Shown here piece after piece: positions 23,928-33,502 of a stretch of 64,000 bases of DNA (positions are counted from its first letter, which is position 1; every line of letters starts with the position of its first letter). Source of the stretch: Paludibacterium denitrificans (lineage in GTDB: Bacteria; Pseudomonadota; Gammaproteobacteria; Burkholderiales; Chromobacteriaceae); contig NZ_WLYX01000001.1 of the NCBI RefSeq assembly GCF_009707705.1, positions 2,604,001 to 2,668,000 of the forward strand, given 5' to 3'. The translations under genes were made by a program, and so were the position numbers. The notes beneath the pieces were generated by a model, which saw only the letters and a program-made list of their open reading frames with translations, was not told the origin of the DNA and ran no database searches.

Positions 23928-25157
23928 TCAGTACAGTACGCGGCAGCGCAGGGTGCCTTCGATCTGATGCAGGGCTTCCAGTGCCGCCCGGCTGGCGGCG
24001 CTGTCAGTGTCAATTACGACATAACCGATATCCGCGGTGGTTTGCAGATACTGGCTGGCGATATTGACGCCCAAAGCGGAAAACGCCTCGTTGATGCGTG
24101 CCAGAATGCCGGGCTGGTTGCGGTGAATATGCAGCAACCGGCATTTGCCCGGATGCGCCGGGAGCGACACTTCCGGGAAGTTGACTGCCGTCAGCGTGGA
24201 GCCGTTGTTGCTGTATTTCACCAGCTTGGCGGCCACTTCGCCGCCGATGTTGGCCTGTGCTTCCAGTGTGCTGCCGCCGATGTGTGGCGTCAGGATCACG
24301 TTGTCAAAGGCGCGCAGCGGCGAGACAAATTCATCACCACTGCCTTCCGGCTCCAGCGGAAAGACATCAATGGCCGCACCGGCCAGATGCTGGCTGCGCA
24401 ATGCCTGCGCCAGTGCTTCGATCACCACCACGGTGCCGCGCGAGGCGTTGATCAAGTGCGCGCCGGGTTTCATGGCGGCCAGTTCCGCCTCGCCAATCAT
24501 GTCCTTGGTTTGTACGGTTTCCGGCACATGCAGCGTGACCACGTCGGACTGGTTGAGCAGTTCGGCCAACGTAGCCACTTGTTGGCTGTTGCCCAGCGGC
24601 AGCTTGTTCTCGATATCGTAGAACACCACCTTCATTCCCATGGCTTCGGCCAACACGCCCACCTGTGTGCCGATATGCCCATAGCCGACAATACCCAGCG
24701 TCTTGCCGCGCACCTCGTAGCTGCCTTCGGCCGATTTGCTCCAGCCACCTTGATGGGTGAGGGCGTTCTTGTGCGGAATGCCGCGCATCAGCATGACGGT
24801 TTCGGCAATCACCAGTTCGGCGACCGAACGGGTATTGGAAAACGGTGCATTGAACACCGGGATGCCACGCAGGGCTGCCGCACGGAGGTCAACCTGATTG
24901 GTGCCAATGCAGAAGCAGCCAATCGCCATCAGCTTGTGGGCGCCCGCCAGCACGGTGGCGTTCAGCTGGGTGCGTGAGCGGATGCCGACAATATGTGCGT
25001 CGGCAATCCGTTCCAGCAGTTCGTCCTGCGGCAGGGCTTTCTTGTGGAATTCGATCTGGTGGTAGCCATCCTGACGAAAGGTATCCAGCGCACTCTGGTG
25101 CACGCCTTCCAGCAGTAAAACTTTGATCTTGTCCTTGGCGAGCGATACGGTTTGCAT
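23928..25157 (-). CDS. serA: D-3-phosphoglycerate dehydrogenase
   Basis: 409 residues, intact. It commits 3-phosphoglycerate to serine synthesis and also reduces 2-oxoglutarate to D-2-hydroxyglutarate in characterised homologues. NAD-binding TLGIVGYGHIGTQVGVLAE, catalytic Arg in HLINASRGTVV, His in LTPHIGGSTLEAQ, and a C-terminal ACT domain (HIHRNQPGILARINEAFSAL) are present. This is the short E. coli-type enzyme, expected to be feedback-inhibited by serine through the ACT domain. It is divergent from a D-2-hydroxyacid dehydrogenase gene, which fits removal of its by-product. Confidence 0.95.
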   Translation of the reverse strand: MQTVSLAKDKIKVLLLEGVHQSALDTFRQDGYHQIEFHKKALPQDELLERIADAHIVGIRSRTQLNATVLAGAHKLMAIGCFCIGTNQVDLRAAALRGIPVFNAPFSNTRSVAELVIAETVMLMRGIPHKNALTHQGGWSKSAEGSYEVRGKTLGIVGYGHIGTQVGVLAEAMGMKVVFYDIENKLPLGNSQQVATLAELLNQSDVVTLHVPETVQTKDMIGEAELAAMKPGAHLINASRGTVVVIEALAQALRSQHLAGAAIDVFPLEPEGSGDEFVSPLRAFDNVILTPHIGGSTLEAQANIGGEVAAKLVKYSNNGSTLTAVNFPEVSLPAHPGKCRLLHIHRNQPGILARINEAFSALGVNIASQYLQTTADIGYVVIDTDSAASRAALEALHQIEGTLRCRVLY

Positions 25158-25173
25158 GCGTGGCTCCTTATTT

Positions 25174-25192
25174 GTTGACTAAATCACTCAAC
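25174..25192. promoter_or_regulatory. Dyad in the serA / D-2-hydroxyacid dehydrogenase divergent promoter region
   Basis: GTTGA (25174-25178) and TCAAC (25188-25192) form an interrupted dyad in the 76-base AT-rich divergent spacer. It is placed where a single regulator could control both genes. The half-sites are short, so this is a candidate only. Confidence 0.35.
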
Positions 25193-25233
25193 TATTATTA
25201 CTCTACAATCCAACTTTTGACCAGAGAAGAATC

Positions 25234-26632
25234 ATGCTTGATGCCCGCCTGTTGTCCGAGTTGTCGACCCTGTTTGCCGAAGGCGACATGGCGACCGATG
25301 CCGACACGCTGCTGCGCTATGGACTGGACTGGACGCGTTATTTCACGCCGCATGCCAGTGCCGTGGTGTTTCCGCGCCGCGTGGAGCAGGTGGTGGCGCT
25401 GGTGCGCTGGGCCGGGCGAGAAGGTGTCGCGCTAGTGCCTTCCGGCGGACGCACCGGTTTATCCGGTGGCGCTGTGGCCGCTGCTTACGAGGTGGTGGTG
25501 TCGTTTGACCGCCTGCAGGCGATCAGCGATTTCGATCCGGTCAACCGTACCGTACGCTGTCAGGCCGGGGTGATTACCCGGCAACTGCAGCAATTTGCCG
25601 AGCAACACGGCTTGTATTACCCGGTGGATTTTGCCTCCAGCGGCTCCAGCCAGATTGGCGGCAATATTTCCACCAATGCTGGCGGAATCAAGGTGGTGCG
25701 CTATGGCATGACTCGCGAGTGGGTGGCCGGGCTGACCGTGGTGACGGGCAGTGGCGAGGTGCTGGAGCTGAACAACGGGCTGGCCAAGAACAATACTGGC
25801 TATGACTTGCGCCACCTGTTCATCGGTGCAGAGGGCACCTTGGGCTTTATTGTCGATGCCACCATCAAGCTGGTGCGCCCGCCTACAGAGCTGGCCGTGA
25901 TGGTGCTGGCGGTGCCGCAACTGTCTGGCATCATGCAGATCTTCAATGCCTTCCGTGGCCAGCTGGATCTGACCGCGTTTGAGTTTTTTTCGGAAAAAGC
26001 ACTGCGACATGTGCTGGCGCGTGGGCACGTAGCGCGCCCGTTTGACGAAGCGGCCGAGTATTACGTATTGCTGGAGTTTGAAAAGCTGACCGAGCACACC
26101 GAAGGTCAGGCTCTGGCGCTGTTTGAACAGTGCGCCGAGCAGGGCTGGCTGGTGGATGGCGTGCTGTCACAATCCGGGCAGCAGGCGGCGGAGCTATGGC
26201 GCTTGCGCGAAGACATCAGTGAATCCATTACGCCTTACACACCCTACAAGAACGACATTGCCATTACCGTGAGCCGGGTGCTCGGCGTTTGTCGAACAGT
26301 TGGATGCCCTGCTCGCGCGTGAGTATCCGCATTTCGAGGTAGTGTGGTTTGGTCATATTGGCGATGGCAATCTGCACATCAACGTACTCAAACCTGCTGA
26401 ACTGACGGTGGATGAGTTCCGTCGGGCTTGTGAACGCGTCAATCAGCACGTGTTTGCGCTGGTGCGGGTGTTCAAGGGCAGCATGTCGGCCGAGCACGGA
26501 GTCGGGTTGCTCAAGCGTGATTATCTGGAGGTGACGCGCAGCCCGGCGGAAATTGCGCTGATGCACGGCATCAAGCAGGTGTTCGATCCGCACGGCATCA
26601 TGAACCCCGGCAAACTGTTGCCTAAAAAATAG
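25234..26632 (+). CDS. FAD-linked D-2-hydroxyacid dehydrogenase, probably D-2-hydroxyglutarate dehydrogenase; one apparent frame break
   Basis: About 466 residues. The FAD-binding PCMH domain contains LVPSGGRTGLSGGAVA and SSGSSQIGGNISTNAGGIKVVRYG. The C-terminal FAD-oxidase domain contains WFGHIGDGNLHINV (metal/substrate His) and SAEHGVGLLKRDYL, and it ends HGIMNPGKLLPKK. The frame breaks at 26281, where TVSRVPAFVEQLDALL needs GTGCCGGCG and GCTCGGC is read. Glycolate oxidase GlcD is the alternative, but the divergent pairing with serA and absence of glcE/glcF favour D-2-hydroxyglutarate dehydrogenase. Electrons would go to the ETF or quinone pool. Confidence 0.83.
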
Positions 26633-26674
26633 GCGGCCATGGAAAGATTGAGAGAAAACAGCAGCTTGTGCAGG

Positions 26675-26842
26675 TTGTCCACACTCTGTCACCAGCCCTG
26701 TTCACGGGCAGTGTGGAAAAGCGAAGCTTCTTGCAAAAAAGTGACTGTTTTGTGAGCGCCGTAGCGAAGTCATTAAGTTGTAATGGTTTTTTTTGAGCTT
26801 ACTACGGTTATCCACAGGGTTATCCCAAAATTTTGTGGATAG
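26675..26842. other. Cluster of DnaA-box-like sequences in a convergent intergenic gap
   Basis: In 168 bases there is one perfect box TTATCCACA (26808-26816) and three 8-of-9 boxes: TTGTCCACA (26675-26683), TGTGGAAAA (26712-26720, minus) and TGTGGATAG (26834-26842, minus). A weaker TTATCCCAA lies at 26820-26828. A T8 run lies at about 26787-26794. The gap separates convergent genes, so it is not a promoter. It could be an origin or DnaA-titration site. No dnaA, dnaN or rpmH is nearby. Confidence 0.5.
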
Positions 26843-26847
26843 TCACC

Positions 26848-26895
26848 AGGTTGGCCGAATGTCAGCGGGCAGCTGATGCCCCATTCGGCCAACCG
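26848..26895. repeat. Inverted pair of DUS-like repeats before the ABC-F stop
   Basis: AGGTTGGCCGAA (26848-26859) pairs with TTCGGCCAACCG (26884-26895). The inner TCAGC/GCTGA arms extend the stem. It sits at the end of the ABC-F gene on the minus strand and has no T run. Confidence 0.75.
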
Positions 26896-26905
26896 TGACG
26901 GCGCA

Positions 26906-28800
26906 CTAGCCGAGGGCTTCCAGTTGTTCCTGCACGTCCATCCGGGCTTCTTCCACTTCGGCCAACTGGCTGCTGATTTCACCCTGTTCGCGCGTGACGC
27001 TGGCCAGCTTGCCTTTGTTGGCATCGCTGTAAGCTTCTTCCGACGCCAGAAACGCTTCCATCTCGGCTTTCTGGCGCGACAGCTGCTCCAGTTCCTTTTC
27101 CAGCTTGTTCAGGCGGCTGAGCAGTGGTTTCTTCAGCGCAGACAAGCGCTGGCGTTCTTCTGCTTCCTGACGCTTCTGTTCCTTGCGGTTGACACTCTGG
27201 CCATCCTCGGTAGAGGGTTTGCCGGTTTCGGCCAACTGTTCCAGACGCCACTGACGATAATCTTCCAGATCGCCATCAAACGGCTGCACCGTACCGTTAC
27301 TTACCAGCCAGAAGGTGTCGGTGGTGGATTCGAGCAGGCTGCGGTCGTGAGACACCACAATCAGCGCGCCGCTGAAGTCCTGTAGCGCCAGCGTCAGCGC
27401 GTGGCGCATTTCCAGATCAAGGTGGTTGGTTGGTTCATCCAGCAGCAACAGGTTGGGTTTTTGCCAGACAATGATCGCCAGCGCCAAGCGTGCCTTCTCG
27501 CCGCCAGACATCGGGCCGACCGGATCGGTGGCAGCGTCACCGCGGAAATTGAAACCGCCAAGAAAGCTGCGCAGTTCCAGTTCGCGGGTAGTGGGCGCCA
27601 GCCGCTGCATGTGTTGCAGCGGCGATTCATCCATGCGCAGGCTTTCCAGCTGGTGCTGGGCAAAATAGCCAATCTTCAGTGTCTGCGCCTTGGTCACCTG
27701 TCCAGATAGGGCCGGTAGATCACCCGCCAGCAGTTTTACCAGCGTCGATTTACCCGCGCCGTTTACCCCCAGCAGGCCAATGCGGCTGCTTACTTCCACC
27801 GACAGATTCAGCCCGTGCAGGATGGCGTTGTGGTTGTAGCCGATATCCACCTGTTCCAGCCGCAGCAGCGGGTTGGGCAGGTTGTCCGGGTTGTCGAAGT
27901 GGAAGTCAAACGGCGAATGTACATGCGCCGGAGCAATGCGTTCCAGTTTTTCCAGTGCCTTCACCCTGCTTTGCGCCTGACGTGCCTTGGTGGCTTTGGC
28001 CTTGAAGCGGGTGATGAACGATTCCAGATGGGCGATCTGGCGCTGTTGTTTGTCGTAATCGGCCTGCTGCCGCACCAGCCGCTCGGCACGCATGCTTTCA
28101 AACTGGCTGTAATTGCCGGTATAGAGCGTCAGTGTCTGGTTGGCGACTTCGACGATATGGCTGGTCACGTTATCCAGAAAATCGCGGTCATGGGAAATCA
28201 ACAGCAAGGTGCCGGGGTAGCCCTTCAGCCAGTCTTCTAGCCACAGCACGGTTTCCAGATCCGGTGGTTGGTCGGCTCGTCCAGCAGCAGCAAATCGGAA
28301 CGGCACATCAAGGCCTGCGCCAGGTTCAAGCGCATGCGCCAGCCGCCGGAAAAGCTGGAAACGGGATGCTGGTGGCTGGCGGTGTCAAAGCCCAGACCGG
28401 TGAGGAGCTTAGCCCGGGCCGGGGCGGAGTACGCCTCGATGTGGGCCAGCTCGCTGTGCAGGTGGCCGATGGCGCTGCCGTCGTTGCGCTGTTCGGCTTC
28501 GGCCAACTGTTGTTCCAGCTGGCGCAGTTCGTGGTCGCCATCCAGGACGTAATCGATGGTAAGCCGTTCCAGTGCCGGGGTTTCTTGTGCTACGTGCGCC
28601 ACCGTCCACTGCGCCGGAATGCTGACATCGCTTAACATCGGCATGCAATTGCCCCATCAGCAGGGCAAACAGGCTGGATTTGCTTAAGCGCCGTTGGCAC
28701 CAACGACGCCCACTTTGTTGCCGGGATTGATCGTGGCGTTGGCGTCAACCAGCAGTTCCTTGAGCCCGCGGCGCAGGGTCAGGTTTTTTACTTGAATCAT
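26906..28800 (-). CDS. yheS: ABC-F family ATPase (YheS-like), with three apparent frame breaks
   Basis: About 630 residues with two ABC cassettes, no membrane segments and a C-terminal coiled coil (LLSRLNKLEKELEQLSRQKA). Start MIQVKNLTLRRGLKELL is at 28800. Cassette 1 has GVVGANGAGKSS-type Walker A, the SGGWRMRLNLAQAL signature and LLLLDEPTNHLD. Cassette 2 has LLGVNGAGKSTLVKLLAGDL, MSGGEKARLALAIIV and LLLLDEPTNHLDLE. ABC-F proteins act on ribosomes. Breaks are at about 28683 (GCCGGC read as GCTTAAGC in Walker A), about 28637 (GCCGGC read as GTTAAGC) and about 28263 (CCTGG read as CCGG in NHLDLE). Confidence 0.9.
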
Positions 28801-28820
28801 GAAGAGCCTGAGATGGGGAT

Positions 28821-29847
28821 TTAAACGGCGGGTAAACTCGAGAGGTCCCAACGCGGTTTAACGCTGAATTCTCGCGTGGCGTGGGCAAATTTCAGGCGCA
28901 TGGCACCGGCAAAGGCAATCATCGCACCGTTGTCGGTGCAGAGCGCCAGCGGCGGGTAGAACACCTCAAAGCGGCGTTTGCGCGCGGCCTCGTTCAGCGC
29001 GGCCCGCAATTGCTTGTTAGCGCCCACGCCGCTTACCACCACCAGCCGTTTCATGCCGCTTTGTTTCAGCGCCTTGAGCGATTTTTGTACCAGCACCTCG
29101 ACAATCGCCTCCTGAAACGCGCGGCAAATGTCACGCCGGGTCTGGTCGTCGATCTGGCCCAGCTCGGCTTCCACCTGCTTGGTGAGCGTCAAGACAGCAG
29201 TTTTGAGACCAGAGAAACTCATGTCCAGATTTTGCGTATGCAGCATCGGGCGCGGCAGGGTAAAGCGCGTTGGGTCGCCGCTTTCGGCCAACCTTGATAA
29301 CTCCGGCCCGCCCGGATAGGGAATCCCCAGCAGCTTGGCGGTTTTGTCAAACGCTTCACCGGCCGCATCGTCCAGCGTTTCGCCCAGTACCTGATAATCG
29401 CCGATGCCACGTACGGCCATCAGTTGCGTATGGCCGCCCGATACCAGTAGTGCAATAAACGGAAACTCCGGTTTGGGTTCGGCCAACAATGGCGACAGCA
29501 AATGGCCTTCCAGATGGTGCACGCCGACCACCGGAATATTCAGACCAAACGCCAGCGCATTGGCGACGCTGGCGCCAACCAGTAACGCGCCGCCCAACCC
29601 GGGGCCCGGGTGTAGGCAATGGCATCCAGTTCTGCCAGCGTCTTGCCTAAGCATCGGCCGGGCAGGCTTCGGTAAGTGGAATGACGCGCCGGATATGGTC
29701 GCGGCTGGCCAGCTCCGGTACCACGCCGCCGTATTCGGCATGCATGGCCATTTGTGTGTGAAGTTGATGGGCAATCAGCCCGGCTTCGGTGTCATAAAGT
29801 GCAACGCCGGTTTCGTCGCACGACGATTCAATACCCAATACCAGCAT
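28821..29847 (-). CDS. tsaD: tRNA N6-adenosine threonylcarbamoyltransferase, two apparent frame breaks
   Basis: About 341 residues. It makes t6A37 in tRNAs that read ANN codons. It begins [19 protein letters not shown]. The metal histidines lie in [25 protein letters not shown] and [16 protein letters not shown] are typical, and the C-terminal Asp is in [12 protein letters not shown]. Breaks occur at about 29644 ([12 protein letters not shown] demands GCCGGC, GCTTAGGC is read) and about 29600 (one G missing in a G/C run of [11 protein letters not shown]). It lies 20 bases upstream of the ABC-F gene on the same strand and is divergent from the OsmC gene. Confidence 0.95.
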
Positions 29848-29986
29848 GAGGTACCCAGTTATAACGGGACAATCTTTTCATTTTACCGGTGAATCTTTGT
29901 CAGGCCCAAATCGGGAATGATAGTCTTGAGCGTTACCAAGCCGTTTTGGCTCGTCAAAACGCGAGAACATGTTGCAAGGAAACAGA

Positions 29987-30403
29987 ATGAAAGCAAGGCT
30001 CAAGTGGGTGGATGGCGTGTGTTTCATGGGCGAAAGTGGCAGCGGCCACGCCGTGGTGATGGATGGCGCACCAGAAGGTGGTGGCCGTAATCTGGGCCCG
30101 CGCCCGATGGAGTTGCTGTTGCTTGGCACTGCCGGGTGTACCAGCTATGACGTGATGACCATTCTGCGCAAATCCCGTCAGGACGTGACGGATTGCTGGG
30201 TAGAGATGGATGCCGAACGTGCCGAGGTCGAGCCCAAGGTTTTCACCAAAATCCACTTTCATTTTGTCGTGGTCGGCAACAATCTCAAGCCGGAAGTCAT
30301 TGAACGGGCCATCAAGCTGTCGGCCGAAAAATACTGCTCCGCTTCCATCATGCTGGGCAAAACGGCGGAGATTACCCACGACTTTGAAGTACGCGCCGCC
30401 TGA
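29987..30403 (+). CDS. OsmC family protein (YhfA-like)
   Basis: 138 residues, intact. OsmC/Ohr-fold protein with the conserved first cysteine in LLLGTAGCTSYDVMTIL and the second in KYCSASIMLGKTAEI. The pattern MELLLLGTAGCTSYDV is that of the YhfA subgroup, of uncertain function; peroxide reduction is known for other OsmC members. I chose the ATG at 29987 after AAGGAA instead of the in-frame start at 29969. A strong terminator follows. Confidence 0.87.
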   Translation: MKARLKWVDGVCFMGESGSGHAVVMDGAPEGGGRNLGPRPMELLLLGTAGCTSYDVMTILRKSRQDVTDCWVEMDAERAEVEPKVFTKIHFHFVVVGNNLKPEVIERAIKLSAEKYCSASIMLGKTAEITHDFEVRAA

Positions 30404-30430
30404 TTTCGCATCCGTAACAACGTCCTGCCA

Positions 30431-30463
30431 AACGGCCAGTGCTGACAAGCGCTGGCCGTTTTT
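30431..30463 (+). terminator. Terminator after the OsmC gene
   Basis: AACGGCCAG (30431-30439) pairs with CTGGCCGTT (30452-30460), followed by TTTGTTT. It insulates the flagellar operon. Confidence 0.88.
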
Positions 30464-30590
30464 GTTTGCTGCCGTACCGTTTGCAACCCGGCGGCAAAAG
30501 TTGCCGCTCTGTGGGCGCTCAGGGCAAAACCCCTTGTTCCTATTGCGAGTATCTTTTTCAAGATGGCTGATTTTATTGGGTTTTAAATAT

Positions 30591-30606
30591 TGGCACGAAT
30601 TGTGCT
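30591..30606 (+). promoter_or_regulatory. Sigma-54 promoter upstream of flgB
   Basis: TGGCACGAATTGTGCT matches the sigma-54 consensus TGGCACG-N4-TTGCW. The -24 GG and -12 GC have the required spacing and only the first T of TTGC differs. It lies 27 bases before the flgB ATG. Sigma-54 control of rod and hook genes is standard in polar flagellar systems. Confidence 0.8.
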
Positions 30607-30632
30607 AATAGATTGGCGTTCAGGAGACGGTA

Positions 30633-31052
30633 ATGCTAGACAAGATCGATCAGTACTTTGACTTACAGCAAAAGGCACTCAGCCTGCGGGCGTATCGCGC
30701 CGAAGTCGTTGCCAGCAATATCGCCAACGCGGAAACGCCGAATTACAAGTCGGTTGATTTCGATTTCCGTCAGGCCTTGCAGTCGGCAACTCATGCGCAG
30801 AGTCAGGGAAATCTGGCCTTGTCTGCCACCGATGCCCGCCATTTCAATGGCTCGGCTAACTCTGCTGCAGCCGCCAATGGCGCCAAACTGCAATACCGGA
30901 CAGCCGTGCAGCCTAGCCTCGACGGCAACACGGTGGATATGGATATCGAGCGTGCCGCATTTACCGACAACGCCCTCAAATATCAGTCCACGCTGACGTT
31001 CCTGAACAAGAAAATCAGCAATCTGGTCGATGCCATCAAGGGAGGTGCGTAA
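30633..31052 (+). CDS. flgB: Flagellar basal-body rod protein FlgB
   Basis: 139 residues, intact. This proximal rod subunit has the N-terminal rod motif [22 protein letters not shown] and a C-terminal amphipathic helix (NALKYQSTLTFLNKKISNLV). First gene of a contiguous flgB-to-flgL cluster. The ATG follows a GGAGACGG-type ribosome site. flgA is not upstream in this window. Confidence 0.96.
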   Translation: MLDKIDQYFDLQQKALSLRAYRAEVVASNIANAETPNYKSVDFDFRQALQSATHAQSQGNLALSATDARHFNGSANSAAAANGAKLQYRTAVQPSLDGNTVDMDIERAAFTDNALKYQSTLTFLNKKISNLVDAIKGGA

Positions 31053-31054
31053 TC

Positions 31055-31466
31055 GTGTCGCTCTCTAGCGTGTTTACCATTGTAAGCTTCGGCACTGACG
31101 GCCCAGTCCATGCGGCTTAACGTTGTTGCCAGCAATATTGCCAATGCTGAAAGTGCGACCAGCTCCACCGGTCAGCCTTATAAAGGGCGGCATGTCGTGT
31201 TTACCGCCGTACCCGTGTCCACTTCGCAGCCGCAGGTTGCTGGTGTGCGGGTGACGTCGGTGGTGGAGGACCAGTCGCCGCCGCGCCTGAAATATGACCC
31301 CAGTAACCCGCTGGCCGACGAAAAGGGCTATGTGAACATGCCCAATGTCAATCCGGTAGAAGAGATGGCCGACATGATCTCTGCCTCGCGTTCCTACCAG
31401 ACCAACGTGGAAATGATGAATACCGCTAAAACCCTGCTGCAAAAAACCTTGCAGCTGGGCCAGTAA
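31055..31466 (+). CDS. flgC: Flagellar basal-body rod protein FlgC, one apparent frame break
   Basis: About 136 residues. GTG start at 31055, two bases after the flgB stop, preceded by GGAGGTG. Rod-protein motif [15 protein letters not shown] and C-terminal [20 protein letters not shown]. At about 31086 the expected [15 protein letters not shown] needs GCCGGC where GTAAGC plus one base is read. Confidence 0.94.
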
Positions 31467-31485
31467 CAGGAAAGGTTGACGCGCC

Positions 31486-32184
31486 ATGACCAGCTCAGTG
31501 ACTTCCAGCTCCAGCAGCAATCCCTATGACATCATCAATGGTACGACTTCCTCATCCGGGAGTAGCTCGGGCACTAATAGTGCACAACAGATTCAGGATC
31601 AGTTCCTCAAGCTGCTGACTACGCAGTTGCAGGCTCAAGACCCGCTTAATCCGATGGACAATAGCCAGATGACCAGTCAGATGGCGCAGATTAGTCAGGT
31701 CTCCGGGCTGGAGAAACTCAATACGTCGATGCAGGCCCTGATTCAGTCACAGGCGGCCAACCAGTCGATGATGGCCGCGTCCACCATCGGGCGGCAAGCG
31801 CTGGTAGCCGGTAACCAATTGGCTTTGTCCTCCGGCGCGGCACAAGGTGCGGTGATGCTCAGTGGTGCGGCAGACAAGTTGACCATCAATATCAAAAACG
31901 CCAATGGTGTGGTGGTGGATACGCTGACGGTCAACAAGGCCTCGGCAGGGATGAACAGCTTTAGCTGGGATGGCAAGGACGCCAGTGGTCAGACGTTGGC
32001 CGATGGCAATTACACCTTTGAAGCCCGGGCAACAGGTGGGGCCTCCTCCGGTTCCAGTGCCGTAACGGCTACGCCATTCAATAACCAGAAGATCTCGGCT
32101 GTTGCCCGGGATCAGGGGACGCCGCAGCTGGTGTTCACCAACGGTTCTCGTGCGGCATTGAGCGATGTCGCTCAGTTGTCCTGA
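31486..32184 (+). CDS. flgD: Flagellar hook assembly (capping) protein FlgD
   Basis: 232 residues, intact. Scaffold for hook polymerisation. The N-terminal export and capping region has QFLKLLTTQLQAQDPLNPMDNSQMTSQMAQ. A central FLG domain with SWDGKDASGQTLADGNYTFE follows. The Ser-rich start is typical of this poorly conserved N-terminus. Confidence 0.96.
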   Translation: MTSSVTSSSSSNPYDIINGTTSSSGSSSGTNSAQQIQDQFLKLLTTQLQAQDPLNPMDNSQMTSQMAQISQVSGLEKLNTSMQALIQSQAANQSMMAASTIGRQALVAGNQLALSSGAAQGAVMLSGAADKLTINIKNANGVVVDTLTVNKASAGMNSFSWDGKDASGQTLADGNYTFEARATGGASSGSSAVTATPFNNQKISAVARDQGTPQLVFTNGSRAALSDVAQLS

Positions 32185-32225
32185 TCACAGCCTCTTAAGC
32201 ACTCGCGGATTCTCAAGGAAACAAC

Positions 32226-33478
32226 ATGGGCTTTCAACAAGGTTTGAGCGGTCTGTCCTCGGCATCGAAGCAGCTGGATGTGATCGGTAACAACGTTGCC
32301 AATACCAGCACGGTGGGCTTCAAGGAATCCCGTGCCGAATTTGCCGACATGTACGCTTCCAACTTCTATGGCGTAGCCAGTACGCAGACAGGTATCGGCT
32401 CACGTACAGCGGCGGTCACGCAGTCGATCACCCGGGGTAACGTTACGGCGACAGGCCGTAGCCTTGATTTGGCCATCAATAACAACGGCTTCTTCGTGGT
32501 CAAGCAGCCAGCCTCCGGCACCGGTCAGGCCGGGGCGCTGCTGTATACCCGTAATGGCCAGTTTCAGGTTGATCGTGACGGCTATCTGGTCAATGGCACC
32601 GACCGCTTGCAGGGCTGGATGGCAAACAACGGTGTGGTCACGCAAGGCCCGGTATCGGACTTGCAATTGCAAACCAATCTGATCTCGCCGAAACAAACCT
32701 CGACAGTCAGCATGGGCGTGAATCTTGATTCGCGTCTGACCTCGCCGACGGTATCGCCACTTGATCCGACCAATACCAATTCGTTTAACTGGTCCAATGC
32801 GACGACGGCATACGATAGCCCTGGGTAACTCGCATGACCTGACGCTGTACTATGTCAAAGGTACCGCTACGGCTGCTGGTACTCCTTGGACAGTTACGGC
32901 TTATGTGGACGGTAATGCCACTGGCAACAGCACGACGCTGAACTTTGATACCAGCGGTAATCTGATCACCACCCCGGCTCCGACATTGTCGGTTTCCTAT
33001 ACGGCAAGCTACGGCCAATGGCTCTTCCTCCCCGATTGCCTTGACGGTTGATTACACCGGCTCGACTCAGGTGGCGCAAGGTGCGTCCACCAACACTTTG
33101 ACTTCGGATGGTTATGCCGCTGGTTCCCTCAAGGCCATCAATATTGACCAGACCGGCATCATCCGAGGCCAGCTTTACCAATGGACAGACACGTACCATT
33201 GGTCAGGTAGCGTTGGCTAACTTTACCAACCAGCAAGGTTTGCAGTCGGTTGGTGGTAACCGCTGGCAAGAATCGTATGCTTCTGGCCCGGTCAGCTTCA
33301 ATGCGCCCGGAGTGGGGAATGCTTAAGCACGATTCAGTCCTCCGCGCTGGAAGACTCCAACGTGGATTTGACCGCAGAGCTGGTCAACATGATTACCGCC
33401 CAGCGCTTCTATCAGGCAAACGCCCAGACCATCAAGACGCAGGATACCTTGCTGCAAACCTTGATCAACCTGCGTTAA
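32226..33478 (+). CDS. flgE: Flagellar hook protein FlgE, with about four apparent frame breaks
   Basis: About 417 residues. N-terminal MGFQQGLSGLSSASKQLDVI with NNVANTSTVGFKESRAEFAD, and C-terminal ALEDSNVDLTAELVNMITAQ with RFYQANAQTIKTQDTLLQ, define the hook subunit. Breaks occur at about 32818 (CCTGG read as CCCTGG in YDSLGNSHDL), about 33005 (GCCGGC read as GGCAAGC), about 33167 (unassigned) and about 33322 (GVGNAGTIQSS needs GCCGGC, GCTTAAGC is read). The number of breaks tracks gene length and motif density, not decay; the flanking flagellar genes are normal. Confidence 0.92.
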
Positions 33479-33502
33479 TGCTTTAGCTAAAGGCTCATAC
33501 TG

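Noticed and set aside
32226..33478. flgE as a true pseudogene
   Set aside because: All breaks but one map to GCCGGC or CCWGG, and the surrounding flagellar genes and promoters are well kept.
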